Notes: a model not told the origin generated them from the letters alone. Shown: positions 22,204 to 31,028, counted from the first letter of the stretch. The stretch is DNA of 38,747 nucleotides from JANQEA01 sp964466035 (GCA_964466035.1 CAYXLR010000019.1:1-38747); one strand, 5' to 3'. Translations and numbers: made by a program.

Positions 22204-25200
22204 TCACTCCGATTCGGTTCCCGCTCTGTCCGCGCGGGACAGACCGATGGTGATCGCCTCGCCGTCCAGATCGAATCTCTCGGTGTGCTCCGCGCCCTCG
22301 GAGACCCCCTCGGCGATCTTCGTCGCCAGCACCTCGGCGGCGATCTCGTCTCGATTCGTCTCGACGGCCTCCCGCAACGTCGCGTCGGCGACGTACCCCA
22401 ATTCGATCCGGTCGGTCACCTCGAACCCGGCTTCCTTGCGGGCGAGCTGGATCCGATGCGTCAGCTCGCGGAGCCGCCCGCGCTCGCGGAGCCGGTCGTC
22501 GATCTCCGTGTTCAGGAGGATCCGGCCTTCGCCCTCGGCGGCGTCGGCCCACCCGTCGGTCAGCGCCGCCTCGAACGCGACGTCGTCCGGCAGGATCTCG
22601 ACCGGCTCGCCGTCGACTTCGATGGACACCGCGCCCTCAGCAAGCTGTTCCCGCAGCGTCGCCGCGGCCTGGGCCTTGATCCACTCGCCCGCCGCCTGTC
22701 CCTTCGGTCCGAGCCGCGGTCCGAGCGACCGGAAGTTCGGGACGGGCACCTCGCCGTAGAACGCCTCGAGGTCCTCGGTCGACTCGACCGCCTCGACGTT
22801 CAGCTCGTACGCGATCAGCCGTGCGACGGCGTCGGACAGCGCCCCGGGCTTCGACCGCCGGACCACGACCCGAGACAGCGGCTGCCGGACCCGGATCCCG
22901 GCCTGGTTCCGCGCCTGGTGGCCGAGGGCGACGACGCGGCGCGCGAACGCCATCTCGGCTTCCAGCTCCACGTCGATCCCGGACTCGTCCGCCGCGGGAT
23001 AGGCGCAGAGGTGGACCGACTCCGGGTCGTCTTCCGTTCTGAGATTCGCGTAGATCGACTCGGAGAGGAACGGAACGAACGGGGCGAGGAGCTTGCACAG
23101 CGTGAGCAGGACACCCCGCAGCGTGTGATACGCGGCAATCTTGTCGTCCTCCATTCCGCCGCGCCAGTACCGCCGACGCGACAGGCGGACGTACCAGTTC
23201 GACAGGTCGTCGACGAGCGTCTCCAGCGCCGCCGTCGCGACGACGACGTCGTAGCCGTCGAGCGCCTCGGTGACGGCCTTCGTCGTCGTCGCCAGCCGCG
23301 AGACGAGCCATCGGTCGAGGAGCGACGAGGCCTCCTTCGGCGCGCCGTGCTCCTCCGGGTCGAACCCGTCGATCGACGCGTACAGCGCGAAGAAGTCGTA
23401 CGTGTTGCGGATCGTGTCGAGGAACCGGTACAGCGGTTCCCCGACCCCCTTCTCGGACAGGCGCCGCGTCTTCCACGGCGTGCTCGTCGAGTAGAGGAAC
23501 CAGCGGATGCAGTCGGCACCGTACTTGCCGATCAGATCCCACGGGTCGAGGACGTTCCCCTTGCTCTTGCTCATCTTGAAGCCGTGCTCGTCGAGACCGA
23601 GGCCGGTGCTGACGCAGTTTCGATACGGCGCTTCGCCGTGGACGATCGTGCTCGTCGCCAAGAGGGTGTAGTACCAGCCGCGCGTCTGTTCCATCGCCTC
23701 GCAGATGAAGTCGGCCGGGAACTGGTCGCGAAACGCCTCCTCGTTCTCGAACGGGTAGTGCCACTGAGCCGTGTGCATGCTCCCCGAATCGAACCAGGTG
23801 TCGATCACGTACGGAACCCGCGTCGCCGTCTTGCCGCACGCCGCGCAGCGAACCGTCACGCCGTCGATGTACGGTCGGTGTAGCTCGACGCCTTTCGCCC
23901 GTTCCGGGTCGGTCGCCCGCTCGACGAGCTCCGCGCGGCTCCCGATGCACGTCACCTCGCCGCAGTCGCCGCAGACCCAGAGGTTGAGCGGCGTCCCCCA
24001 GTACCGGTCGCGGGAGAGCGCCCAGTCCTTCAGGTTGGCGAGGAAGTCGCCCAATCGCCCCTCCCCGACGTGCGCCGGATACCAGTGGATCTTGGCGTTG
24101 TTCTCGATCAATTGGTCCTTGACCGCCGTGGTCTGCACGTACCAAGAGTCCATCGCGTAGTACAGCAACGGCGTCTCGCACCGCCAGCAGAACGGGTACT
24201 CGTGCTCGTACGACGCGGAGCGATAGAGGATCCCGCGCTCGGCCAGGTCGTCGACGATCACCGGGTCGGCGTCCTTGACGAAGGCTCCGGCGCAGAGCGG
24301 AAACGCCTCGGTGAAGTGCCCCTCGAGATCGACCGGCTGGACGAACGGGAGCCCGACCTCCTGACCGAGTCGGTAGTCGTCCTCGCCGAAGGCGCTGGCG
24401 ATGTGGACGATCCCGGTCCCGTCCTCCATGTTGACGAAGTCGGCGGCGTAGACGCGATGCGCCGTCGGCTCTTCCGTCAGCCGGTACGGCGGCTCGTAGC
24501 GGACGCCGATCAGATCGCTCCCCGGGAACTCACGAACCACGCGGACGTCGTCGCCGGCGAGCGCCGCGTCGAGCAGGCTTCGGGCGAGGATCAGCCGCTC
24601 GTTCCCGGTCTCCACCTCAACGTAGACCGCCTCGGCCGCGACGGCCAGCGCGACGTTGGCCGGCAGGGTCCAGGGTGTGGTCGTCCACGTCAGAAGCGAC
24701 GTCTTCCCCTTGACCTCCTCGGCGTAGGCCGCCCCGTCGTCGGAGACGATCGGCATCCGGATCGTCACCGACGGATCGTCGACCGTCTGGTACCCCTGGG
24801 CGACTTCGTGGCTCGAGAGGCCGGTGCCGCATCGGGGGCAGTACGGGAGCGTCTTGTGCCCCCGGTAGAGGAGGCCGCGGTCGAACATCGTCTTCAGCTC
24901 CCACCAAACGGTCTCGATGTAGCCGTCGGTGTAGGTGATGTACGCGTCCTTCAGATCGATCCAGAAGCCCATCCGGTCGATCATCCGCTCCCACTCGCCC
25001 TTGTAGCGCCAGACCGACTCCTTGCACTTCTCGACGAACCGCTCGACGCCGTACGCCTCGATCTCCGGTTTGCTGTTGACGCCGATCTCCTTCTCGACCT
25101 CGAGCTCGACCGGAAGACCGTGCGTGTCCCAGCCGCCCTTCCGACCGACGTAGTAGCCCTGCATCGTCTTGTATCGCGGGAACAGGTCCTTGTAGACCCG

Positions 25201-25383
25201 CGGCATCAGGTGCCCGAAGTGCGGCCTCCCGTTCGCCGTCGGAGGGCCCTCGTAGAAGACGAATCGAGGACCGTCTTGTGTCGCCGCAAGCGTCCGATCG
25301 AACGTTCCGTGCTCGCGCCAAAACGCCAGCACTTCTTCCTCTCTCGCAATCGGATCCTTCTGCAGCTTCCCGTACCGCTTCAT
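22204..25383 (-). CDS. ileS: Isoleucyl-tRNA synthetase
   Basis: A 1059-residue class Ia synthetase. Visible are the HIGH-type motif HFGH (in ANGRPHFGHLMPRVYKD), the KMSKS loop with FKMSKSKGNVLDPWDL, the editing domain with TWTTTPWTLPANVALAV, and zinc-like Cys pairs in YCPRCGTGLS and CGDCGEVTC with CAACGK. Length and the C-terminal region (FEVTDRIELGYVADATLREAV) match the eukaryote-like second class of bacterial IleRS, which in characterised members tolerates mupirocin; that property is inferred. The ATG at 25383 follows GGGGA. An in-frame ATG at 25407 is an alternative. The gene leads an ileS-purA transcript with a leader of about 150 nt. Confidence 0.97.
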   Translation of the reverse strand: MKRYGKLQKDPIAREEEVLAFWREHGTFDRTLAATQDGPRFVFYEGPPTANGRPHFGHLMPRVYKDLFPRYKTMQGYYVGRKGGWDTHGLPVELEVEKEIGVNSKPEIEAYGVERFVEKCKESVWRYKGEWERMIDRMGFWIDLKDAYITYTDGYIETVWWELKTMFDRGLLYRGHKTLPYCPRCGTGLSSHEVAQGYQTVDDPSVTIRMPIVSDDGAAYAEEVKGKTSLLTWTTTPWTLPANVALAVAAEAVYVEVETGNERLILARSLLDAALAGDDVRVVREFPGSDLIGVRYEPPYRLTEEPTAHRVYAADFVNMEDGTGIVHIASAFGEDDYRLGQEVGLPFVQPVDLEGHFTEAFPLCAGAFVKDADPVIVDDLAERGILYRSASYEHEYPFCWRCETPLLYYAMDSWYVQTTAVKDQLIENNAKIHWYPAHVGEGRLGDFLANLKDWALSRDRYWGTPLNLWVCGDCGEVTCIGSRAELVERATDPERAKGVELHRPYIDGVTVRCAACGKTATRVPYVIDTWFDSGSMHTAQWHYPFENEEAFRDQFPADFICEAMEQTRGWYYTLLATSTIVHGEAPYRNCVSTGLGLDEHGFKMSKSKGNVLDPWDLIGKYGADCIRWFLYSTSTPWKTRRLSEKGVGEPLYRFLDTIRNTYDFFALYASIDGFDPEEHGAPKEASSLLDRWLVSRLATTTKAVTEALDGYDVVVATAALETLVDDLSNWYVRLSRRRYWRGGMEDDKIAAYHTLRGVLLTLCKLLAPFVPFLSESIYANLRTEDDPESVHLCAYPAADESGIDVELEAEMAFARRVVALGHQARNQAGIRVRQPLSRVVVRRSKPGALSDAVARLIAYELNVEAVESTEDLEAFYGEVPVPNFRSLGPRLGPKGQAAGEWIKAQAAATLREQLAEGAVSIEVDGEPVEILPDDVAFEAALTDGWADAAEGEGRILLNTEIDDRLRERGRLRELTHRIQLARKEAGFEVTDRIELGYVADATLREAVETNRDEIAAEVLATKIAEGVSEGAEHTERFDLDGEAITIGLSRADRAGTESE

Positions 25384-25537
25384 CGCTCGCTCCCCTTGCC
25401 AACACACTCCGCCTCAACGTTCGACGTACACCTCTTCACGAATGGAAACGCGGAACCGCCCCTAGCGGGGCACGGGAATATAGATCAGAAGCGGTCGATA
25501 TCGATCTCTGAGACGATTCATGGCCCGATCACGCGCC

Positions 25538-25566
25538 ATCATAGCAGCCGCGAAACGCGGCGTCAA
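25538..25566 (-). promoter_or_regulatory. Promoter of ileS-purA
   Basis: On the minus strand TTGACG (25561-25566), a 17-nt spacer and TATGAT (25538-25543). The untranslated leader to the ATG at 25383 is about 148 nt and contains a small GCCCC-GCTA-GGGGC hairpin. No convincing T-box was found in it. Confidence 0.75.
25547..25561. promoter_or_regulatory. Operator-like palindrome inside the ileS promoter
   Basis: GCCGCG-AAA-CGCGGC, a perfect 6-bp inverted repeat with a 3-nt centre, fills most of the spacer between -35 and -10. The neighbouring 55-residue ribbon-helix-helix protein is a candidate binder; this is inference from position only. Confidence 0.4.
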
Positions 25567-25584
25567 GGGACGTTCGGGCGTCCC
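25567..25584 (-). terminator. Hairpin after the ribbon-helix-helix gene
   Basis: GGGACG and CGTCCC (25567-25572, 25579-25584) enclose a 6-nt loop, directly upstream of the ileS -35 box. It could end the ribbon-helix-helix transcript. No T-run beyond TT. Confidence 0.35.
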
Positions 25585-25630
25585 CAACGGGCGGAACTCG
25601 TTAGCTTAGCGTACGAAACAGTCCTGGCGG

Positions 25631-25798
25631 CTACACGCCTTCCCCATCGAGATACTGGAGGATCGCTTCGACGACCAGGTAGTTGACGGATCGATCGCGC
25701 TTCTCCCCGAGCTTCATCAGCCGCTCGATGACCCTCTTCTGCTGCGCCTTCTCGGGGACGTAGAGCGAAATCGTCTGGGTCGTTCGCTTCGTTGGCAT
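25631..25798 (-). CDS. Small ribbon-helix-helix DNA-binding protein
   Basis: A 55-residue protein translated from ATG 25798 to TAG at 25631-25633. The sequence begins MPTKRTTQTISLYVPEKAQ and continues with a helix (KRVIERLMKLGEK), then RDRSVNYLVVEAILQYL. This is the beta strand, helix, helix order of CopG/Arc-type repressors: TISLYV would be the DNA-contacting strand of the dimer, and RSVNYLV the N-cap of helix 2. The ribosome site GAGGTGA lies 6 nt before the start. No toxin gene is adjacent, so a stand-alone regulator is more likely than an antitoxin. It lies directly upstream of the ileS promoter, which contains a palindrome. Target unknown. Confidence 0.8.
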   Translation of the reverse strand: MPTKRTTQTISLYVPEKAQQKRVIERLMKLGEKRDRSVNYLVVEAILQYLDGEGV

Positions 25799-25827
25799 GT
25801 TCCCTCACCTCGCTTCTCAACCGATTC

Positions 25828-25854
25828 TGCCTAACGATCTTGCGTTTCAGTCAA
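25828..25854 (-). promoter_or_regulatory. Possible promoter of the ribbon-helix-helix gene
   Basis: On the minus strand TTGACT (25849-25854), a short 15-nt spacer and TAGGCA (25828-25833), about 30 nt before the ATG. The spacing is suboptimal. Confidence 0.35.
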
Positions 25855-26012
25855 GCGAGGCTCAGCACGTCCGATTCACGACCGTAGGATCCCGCCAGGC
25901 GCCTCCCGACGGGCAACCCTCCGGGGAGACGCCGCGGCACCGGGCAGACGGGGCCGACATCGCGCACCCGTCACGGCTTGACGAAGGTCACATCGCGTGC
26001 GCCCACCGTCCA

Positions 26013-26041
26013 TGGAAACCGACGGGCGCGGGGGCTAGTCT
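26013..26041 (+). promoter_or_regulatory. Possible promoter of the PKD-thioredoxin gene, leaderless
   Basis: TGGAAA (26013-26018), a 17-nt spacer and TAGTCT (26036-26041), with the ATG at 26048 seven nt beyond the -10 box and no Shine-Dalgarno. The -35 box is weak. Confidence 0.4.
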
Positions 26042-26047
26042 CACCGT

Positions 26048-26869
26048 ATGAGGGATTCAAGCCGTCCGTGTGCGTCGCGTTGGGCGATCGTCGGGATCGC
26101 GTTCCTGAGCGCGCTCGCCGCCCTCTCAGGATGTCTTTTCCAGCCCGATCCGATCGCCGTCCTCGCCAGCTCCGTCGTCAGCGGTCCGGCGCCGCTGACG
26201 ATCGACTTCGACCTCTCCTACAGCACGCATCCGAAGGGGAGGCCGTTGACGTACGCCCTCGACTTCGGCGACGGATCCGATCCGGCCGCGGGGACCGAGT
26301 TCGGGATCATCGTCCGGCACACCTACGAGGAGGGGGGCGTCTACGAGGCGATCCTGACGGTCACCGACGACGACGGCCGCCAAGCGACCGCCTCCCTGAC
26401 GATCACCGTCTCCGCCGAGGGGCCGGAGGAGGGCATCGAGGTCGGGACGACCGCCCCCGACTTCACCGCTCCCACGACCGACGGGGGCGAGTTCACCCTC
26501 TCCGACGCGCGGGGCCAAGTCGTCCTGCTCGACTTCTGGGGAGCGTGGTGCACGCCGTGCAAGAAAAGCCTCCCGCACCTCGCTGAACTGCTGGCCACCT
26601 ACGGCGAGGACGGCGTCATCGGCGTGCTGATCAGCACGGACACGGCCGAGCAGGACTCGATCGATTTCCTGGCGCAGAACGGCTTCACCGACTTCGTCTC
26701 CGTCTGGGAGCCGGGAGGGAGGTTCACGCCGGTCGCGGAGCTGTACGGCGTCCTCAGCGGAGGAAGCGTCGGGATTCCCCACACGTTCGTCCTCGACCGC
26801 CAGGGCGTGATCCGCTGGGTCGGGCACCCGCTCGACCTCCTGCCGACGATCGTCGAGTCGCTCCTATAG
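26048..26869 (+). CDS. Lipoprotein with PKD domain fused to a TlpA-like thioredoxin domain
   Basis: A 273-residue exported protein. A signal sequence with lipobox LSGC (acylated C29) is followed by a PKD domain (about 33-122, YALDFGDGSD, GGVYEAILTVTDDDG). A thioredoxin-like domain of the TlpA/AhpC type follows (about 130-273), with FWGAWCTPCKKSLP (redox pair C168/C171) and the cis-Pro loop VGIPHTFVLD. The thioredoxin part probably reduces or exchanges disulfides outside the cytoplasm, while PKD domains mediate protein or polysaccharide contacts. Both domains are clear, and I know of no standard family with this combination. The gene ends 8 bp from the convergent transporter gene. Confidence 0.88.
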   Translation: MRDSSRPCASRWAIVGIAFLSALAALSGCLFQPDPIAVLASSVVSGPAPLTIDFDLSYSTHPKGRPLTYALDFGDGSDPAAGTEFGIIVRHTYEEGGVYEAILTVTDDDGRQATASLTITVSAEGPEEGIEVGTTAPDFTAPTTDGGEFTLSDARGQVVLLDFWGAWCTPCKKSLPHLAELLATYGEDGVIGVLISTDTAEQDSIDFLAQNGFTDFVSVWEPGGRFTPVAELYGVLSGGSVGIPHTFVLDRQGVIRWVGHPLDLLPTIVESLL

Positions 26870-26877
26870 AACCCGGC

Positions 26878-28059
26878 TCACGCCCCCGGATTCGCGATCG
26901 ATCCCCGCCAGTGTCGGAGCCAGTAGACGACCAGCCCCGACCCGACGAGCCCGAGAACGCTCCCGAACGGGAAGACCGCCCCGACGCCGAACGCGTCCGA
27001 CACCGCGCCGAACGCCATCGGTCCGACCATCTGCCCCAACGCGAACGACGAACCGTGGAGCCCGGCGAGCGTCGCCATCCCGTGCGTCCGACCGAGCTCG
27101 GTCCGGATCGCGAGGACCGACGCGCGGGAAAAGGCGGAGAGCGCGCCCATGGCGAACATCACCAGGACGACCTCCCACGTCGTGCGGACGAACGGGATGA
27201 GGGTCAGAAGGAGCGGCGCCCCGACGCTCCCGACGAGGATCTGCGGAAACCGCTTGAATCGATCGGCCAAGTACCCGAACGGGATCTGCAGGAGCCCGCC
27301 GGCGAAGAAGTAGGCCGACAACACCGTGCCGACCTCCGCCTCACTCCACCCGATGAGCGACACGGCGAACAGCGGATAGAACGCGGAGAACCCCTGGCGC
27401 CAGAAGCCGCGCGTCGCGAAATACGCCACGATCCCCTTCACCGCCGGGCGCTTCAGGATGCGGGGCAGCGGGACGAGCTCCGGCTCCTTCTTCTCTTCGG
27501 TCGCCCGTCGCCCGTGGTCGCTCGGTACGGTCCGCCAGACGAGCAGGAGCGCGACGAAGCTGAGCCCGCCCATCGCCCCGAACGCCACGTGGTAGGACCA
27601 GAGCGCGCTCAGCTGACCTCCGAGGAGCGGTCCGAGGGCGACGCCGAAGAACATCGCCGCGTACAGCAGGTTGATCGTCCGCCCCTCGCGCCCCACCGGC
27701 GTGATGTCGCCGACGTAGGCCTGGGCAATCGGCGTGACCATCACCGACGCCGCCCCCTGCAGAAACCGAAACGCGGCGAGCTCCCAGATGCTCCCCGCCA
27801 CGACGTAGAGGACCGAGATCGCCGAGAACGCCCCCAACCCGACGAGCAGGATCCGCTTTCGACCGATGCGATCTGAGAACCGCCCGACCCACGGTCCGAG
27901 GAGCGCCCGCGAGATCGAGAACGCGGCGAAGACGAAGCCGATCGTGACCCCGCTCGCCCCGAACGTGTCGGCGTACAGCGGCAGGATCGGCGCGATGATC
28001 CCGATCCCGAGCATCGCGACGGCGACGGCGACGAACAGGCTGGCGAACGTGCGCCACAT
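26878..28059 (-). CDS. Major facilitator superfamily transporter
   Basis: A 393-residue inner-membrane protein with about 12 membrane segments in two halves of six. The MFS loop 2-3 signature appears as GRFSDRIGRKRILLVG in the N-terminal half and as GYLADRFKRFPQILVG in the C-terminal half. The central cytoplasmic loop (about 185-215) is charged (DHGRRATEEKKEPEL). The drug-efflux-type arrangement suggests export of a small molecule, but the substrate cannot be told. ATG 28059 is preferred, with a GGGGGTGGG stretch about 8 nt upstream; a GTG at 28071 is an alternative. No partner gene is in the operon. Confidence 0.9.
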   Translation of the reverse strand: MWRTFASLFVAVAVAMLGIGIIAPILPLYADTFGASGVTIGFVFAAFSISRALLGPWVGRFSDRIGRKRILLVGLGAFSAISVLYVVAGSIWELAAFRFLQGAASVMVTPIAQAYVGDITPVGREGRTINLLYAAMFFGVALGPLLGGQLSALWSYHVAFGAMGGLSFVALLLVWRTVPSDHGRRATEEKKEPELVPLPRILKRPAVKGIVAYFATRGFWRQGFSAFYPLFAVSLIGWSEAEVGTVLSAYFFAGGLLQIPFGYLADRFKRFPQILVGSVGAPLLLTLIPFVRTTWEVVLVMFAMGALSAFSRASVLAIRTELGRTHGMATLAGLHGSSFALGQMVGPMAFGAVSDAFGVGAVFPFGSVLGLVGSGLVVYWLRHWRGSIANPGA

Positions 28060-28161
28060 CGGCGAACCCACCCCCGATCCCGATCAGCTTACCCAGCGCG
28101 CGGCCGTCCCTCCAGCCCGTCACCGCCGGCGTCACCCGTGAGACGGCGCCGACACGATCGG

Positions 28162-28190
28162 TTGCTGCGATGGAGGGGGTCTCATAGTAT
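28162..28190 (+). promoter_or_regulatory. Promoter of tldD-tldE
   Basis: TTGCTG (28162-28167), a 17-nt spacer and TAGTAT (28185-28190), with a leader of about 28 nt containing AAGGAGG at 28214-28220. Confidence 0.65.
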
Positions 28191-28224
28191 CTGGCACGTT
28201 GGACTCGGAATCGAAGGAGGTTCG

Positions 28225-29598
28225 ATGAAGGAGAAGCTGGCTGCGATCGCGGCGGAACTCCCGGCGGAGTACGCGGACATCCGGTACGAGGAGAACCGGA
28301 AGGTCCGGATCCTTTACGAGGGGAAGAAGCTGAGCGAGGTCGCGTCAACCGAATCGTCCGGCGGGCACGTTCGCGCCTACGCCGACGGGGGGAAGGCGAT
28401 CTCGTCCTTCTCCGACCCGGAGCGCGCCGGGCCGATCGCCGGGTCGACCTGCGCCTCGGCGTCCCTCGCGGGGAAGCTCCGAGAGAAGAAGCTCCGCGTC
28501 GCCGACGCCCCGACCCTCGCCGACGCGTTTCTTCTATCGCCGGCGCAGGATCCGCGGCGGATTTCCCTCAAAGAGAAGCTCGATCTCGTGGCCCACTACA
28601 ACGGGATCATCCTCGGCGAGCCGGACGTCATCACGACGCAGACCTACTACGACGAGTTCGACTCCCGGCGCGTTTTCGTCAACAGCGAGGGCTCGGCGAT
28701 CGAGTACGAGCTGCTCAATTGCGGGATCGTCGGCTTCATCGTCACCAAGAAGGGCGACGTGGTCCAGCGGGTTCGCTTCGCGTTCGGCGGCTGCGAGGAG
28801 TACGGGCGGCTGCTCGACCGGGAGGAGGAGCTGAAGGCGCGGATCGCGAAGGCGCGCGAGCTCCTCGACGCCGAGCCGGTGAAGGCCGGCGTCTTCCCGG
28901 TGATCCTCGATCCGAGCGAGGCCGGCGTGTTCATCCACGAGGCGTTCGGGCATCTCTCGGAAGGGGACGGGCTCCAGAACAACCCGGCGTTCCGGGCGAG
29001 GCTTCAAATGGGAACGAAGCTCGGGCGGCCGGTCCTCTCCGTCAGCGACGATCCGACCCTCGAGGGGCGACCGGGGCACTTCGTCGTCGACGACGAGGGG
29101 GTCCGCGGCGTCAAGACGCGGCTGATCACCGAGGGGGTCCTCACCGGCCGTCTCCACTCGCGCGAGACCGCCGCGGAGTTCGGCGAGCCGCTGTCCGGGA
29201 ACATGCGCGCCGTCGACGCGCACTTCACCCCGCTCGTCCGGATGTCGAACATCTTCATCGAGCCGGGCGAGTCCCCGTTCGACGAGATCATCGCGTCGAT
29301 CGACCACGGCTACTACCTCGTCGGCGCCAAAGGCGGACAGACCTCCGGCGACCAGTTCACGTTCGGCTCCCAGTGGGGCTACCGGATCGAGAACGGGAAG
29401 CTCGGTCCGATGGTTCGCGACATCAACATGAGCGGCGAGCTGTTCTCCACGCTGCAGGCGATCTCGATGGTCGGCGACGACCTGGCCTTCGGCGAGCGAG
29501 GCGGATGCGGAAAGGGGTCGCCGATGCAGACGAACCGCAAGTCGGGGACCGGCGCTCCGCACATCAAGATCGACGCCGTGACGATCGGAGGTGTTTAG
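28225..29598 (+). CDS. tldD: TldD family metalloprotease subunit
   Basis: A 457-residue catalytic subunit of the TldD/TldE protease. The zinc-binding HExxxH motif is seen at H238-E239-x3-H243 (VFIHEAFGHLSEGD), and the C-terminal part carries GAKGGQTSGDQFTFGSQWGY and a Gly/Cys-rich GGCGKGSPMQTNRKSGTG block. TldD/TldE cleaves unfolded or linear peptides. In various bacteria it processes microcin B17 or antitoxin substrates and matures modified peptides. AAGGAGG lies 4 nt before the ATG. tldE starts on the very next base after the stop, with its GGAGGTG inside tldD, so the two are co-translated, as expected for a heterodimer. Confidence 0.95.
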   Translation: MKEKLAAIAAELPAEYADIRYEENRKVRILYEGKKLSEVASTESSGGHVRAYADGGKAISSFSDPERAGPIAGSTCASASLAGKLREKKLRVADAPTLADAFLLSPAQDPRRISLKEKLDLVAHYNGIILGEPDVITTQTYYDEFDSRRVFVNSEGSAIEYELLNCGIVGFIVTKKGDVVQRVRFAFGGCEEYGRLLDREEELKARIAKARELLDAEPVKAGVFPVILDPSEAGVFIHEAFGHLSEGDGLQNNPAFRARLQMGTKLGRPVLSVSDDPTLEGRPGHFVVDDEGVRGVKTRLITEGVLTGRLHSRETAAEFGEPLSGNMRAVDAHFTPLVRMSNIFIEPGESPFDEIIASIDHGYYLVGAKGGQTSGDQFTFGSQWGYRIENGKLGPMVRDINMSGELFSTLQAISMVGDDLAFGERGGCGKGSPMQTNRKSGTGAPHIKIDAVTIGGV

Positions 29599-30906
29599 AT
29601 GCATCCACTGATTGAGACCGCGAAAGGGACCGTCGATCAGGCCGAGCTCTACTGGAGCCGGCGACACATGATCAGCGTCCTCTACCAGAACTATCGCCTC
29701 CAGCAGGTCGAGGAGAACGACCTGTCCTCCGTCGCCCTCCGGGTGATCGAGGACGGCCGGCTCGGGAGCACGTACGGCGTCTTCCCGGAAGGCGACAAGC
29801 TCCTCGACGACGCTCGCACCGCCGCCCGCCACGGCGATCCGGCGACCTTCTCGTTCGCCCCGACGGCCGATTACCCCTCCGTCCACGCCTACGACGATCG
29901 GACGGCCGGAGTGGCGAGCCGGGATCTGATCGATCTCTGCGAAGCGATCAAGGAGCGGATCCACAAGGAACTGCCGGACATCCCGCTCTTCATCCGCTGC
30001 CAAGCGGAGGACTCTCACCTGCTCGTCGAGTCGACGGAAGGCGCCGCCGGCGACCTTCGGACAACGGACCACACGGCCGTGTTCGGCGCCCCGTTCCGAG
30101 GCGTCGGGACGGCGATCATCAAGGGTCAACGGTCGATCTCCCCGCTCGATGTCGATGAGGGCCTCGTCGATGAATTCGTCGAGTGGTACCGGTGGGGCGA
30201 TACCACGTCGACCCCGTCGACCGGACGCCTCCCGGTGATCCTCGCTCCCGAAGCCTCGTTCCTGTTCCTTCTCCCGCTGCTGATGGGCGTCAGCGGCGAC
30301 CTCGTCTCGAAGAAGACCTCGCCGCTCGTCGACAAGATCGGACAGCCGATCCTCTCCGAGAAGCTCACCGTGATCGACGATCCGCTCGCCGACGGCGAGC
30401 CGGGCGCGCGCCCGTTCGACGACGAAGGCATTCCGTGCGCCACCCAACCGGTCGTCGAGAACGGCGTCCTGAAGGACTACCTCGTCGACCTGCAGTCGGG
30501 AGCCGCTCTCGGCCGGCCGTCGAACGGCCACGGCTTCAAAACGGCGCTGTTCGGCGGCGGGACCGAGACGCCTCCGACGCCCTGGTTCGCCAATCCTGCC
30601 ATCGAGGCGGGCGAGGAAAGCTGGCGCGACCTCGTGACGGGGTTGAAGGAAGGCCTCCTCATCACCAACGGGATGGGCTTCCACTCCGGCAACTACCCGC
30701 AGGGGCAGTTCGCCGTCCAGGCCGTCGGCTACCACATCCTCGACGGAAAGGTCGTCGGCCGCCTCGACAAGACGATGATCTCCGGAGACATCTACGAGGA
30801 CCTCCGCAACGTCCGCGCCGTCAGCCGGGAGCGGCGACGCCCCCTCACTCGGGCCGGCACGGCACCGTACGTCCTGGTCGACGCTCTCCAAGTCACCGGG
30901 AAGTGA
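29599..30906 (+). CDS. TldE/PmbA family protease partner subunit
   Basis: A 435-residue paralogue of TldD lacking the HExxxH motif, as expected for the non-catalytic partner (TldE, also called PmbA). Family blocks include SDLLVSKKTSPLVD-like text at SGDLVSKKTSPLVDKIG, RPFDDEGIPC, KDYLVDLQSGAALGRPSNGHG and LLITNGMGFHSGNYPQGQFAV. It is immediately downstream of tldD with no gap. Together they form the heterodimeric peptidase. A strong terminator hairpin lies 5 bp after the stop. No candidate substrate peptide or radical-SAM gene is visible nearby, so a general peptide-turnover role is the default reading. Confidence 0.93.
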   Translation: MHPLIETAKGTVDQAELYWSRRHMISVLYQNYRLQQVEENDLSSVALRVIEDGRLGSTYGVFPEGDKLLDDARTAARHGDPATFSFAPTADYPSVHAYDDRTAGVASRDLIDLCEAIKERIHKELPDIPLFIRCQAEDSHLLVESTEGAAGDLRTTDHTAVFGAPFRGVGTAIIKGQRSISPLDVDEGLVDEFVEWYRWGDTTSTPSTGRLPVILAPEASFLFLLPLLMGVSGDLVSKKTSPLVDKIGQPILSEKLTVIDDPLADGEPGARPFDDEGIPCATQPVVENGVLKDYLVDLQSGAALGRPSNGHGFKTALFGGGTETPPTPWFANPAIEAGEESWRDLVTGLKEGLLITNGMGFHSGNYPQGQFAVQAVGYHILDGKVVGRLDKTMISGDIYEDLRNVRAVSRERRRPLTRAGTAPYVLVDALQVTGK

Positions 30907-30911
30907 TCCGA

Positions 30912-30944
30912 CGCGGCCGCGTCCCGACGCCGGACGCGGCCGCG
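30912..30944 (+). terminator. Terminator hairpin after tldE
   Basis: A perfect 13-bp stem (30912-30924 with 30932-30944) with a 7-nt loop, followed by CCCGTTTCC. The run of T is short, but the stem is very stable and lies between tldE and the upp promoter. Confidence 0.7.
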
Positions 30945-30967
30945 CCCGTTTCCGCCATCGCGCGGGT

Positions 30968-30996
30968 TTGTCCGATCCCGGTCGACCGGGTATCTT
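30968..30996 (+). promoter_or_regulatory. Promoter of upp
   Basis: TTGTCC (30968-30973), a 17-nt spacer and TATCTT (30991-30996). The leader is about 26 nt and ends with GGAGG three nt before the ATG at 31029. Confidence 0.65.
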
Positions 30997-31028
30997 CGCT
31001 CGCAGTACGCTACAAGGAACGGAGGACC

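Noticed and set aside
25384..25530. A T-box-like string (AGGGGCGGTTCCGCG on the minus strand) in the ileS leader.
   Set aside because: The essential TGGN that pairs with the tRNA end is absent (CGGT instead), there is an extra base, and no complementary CCCT-type partner follows. A specifier loop could not be placed.
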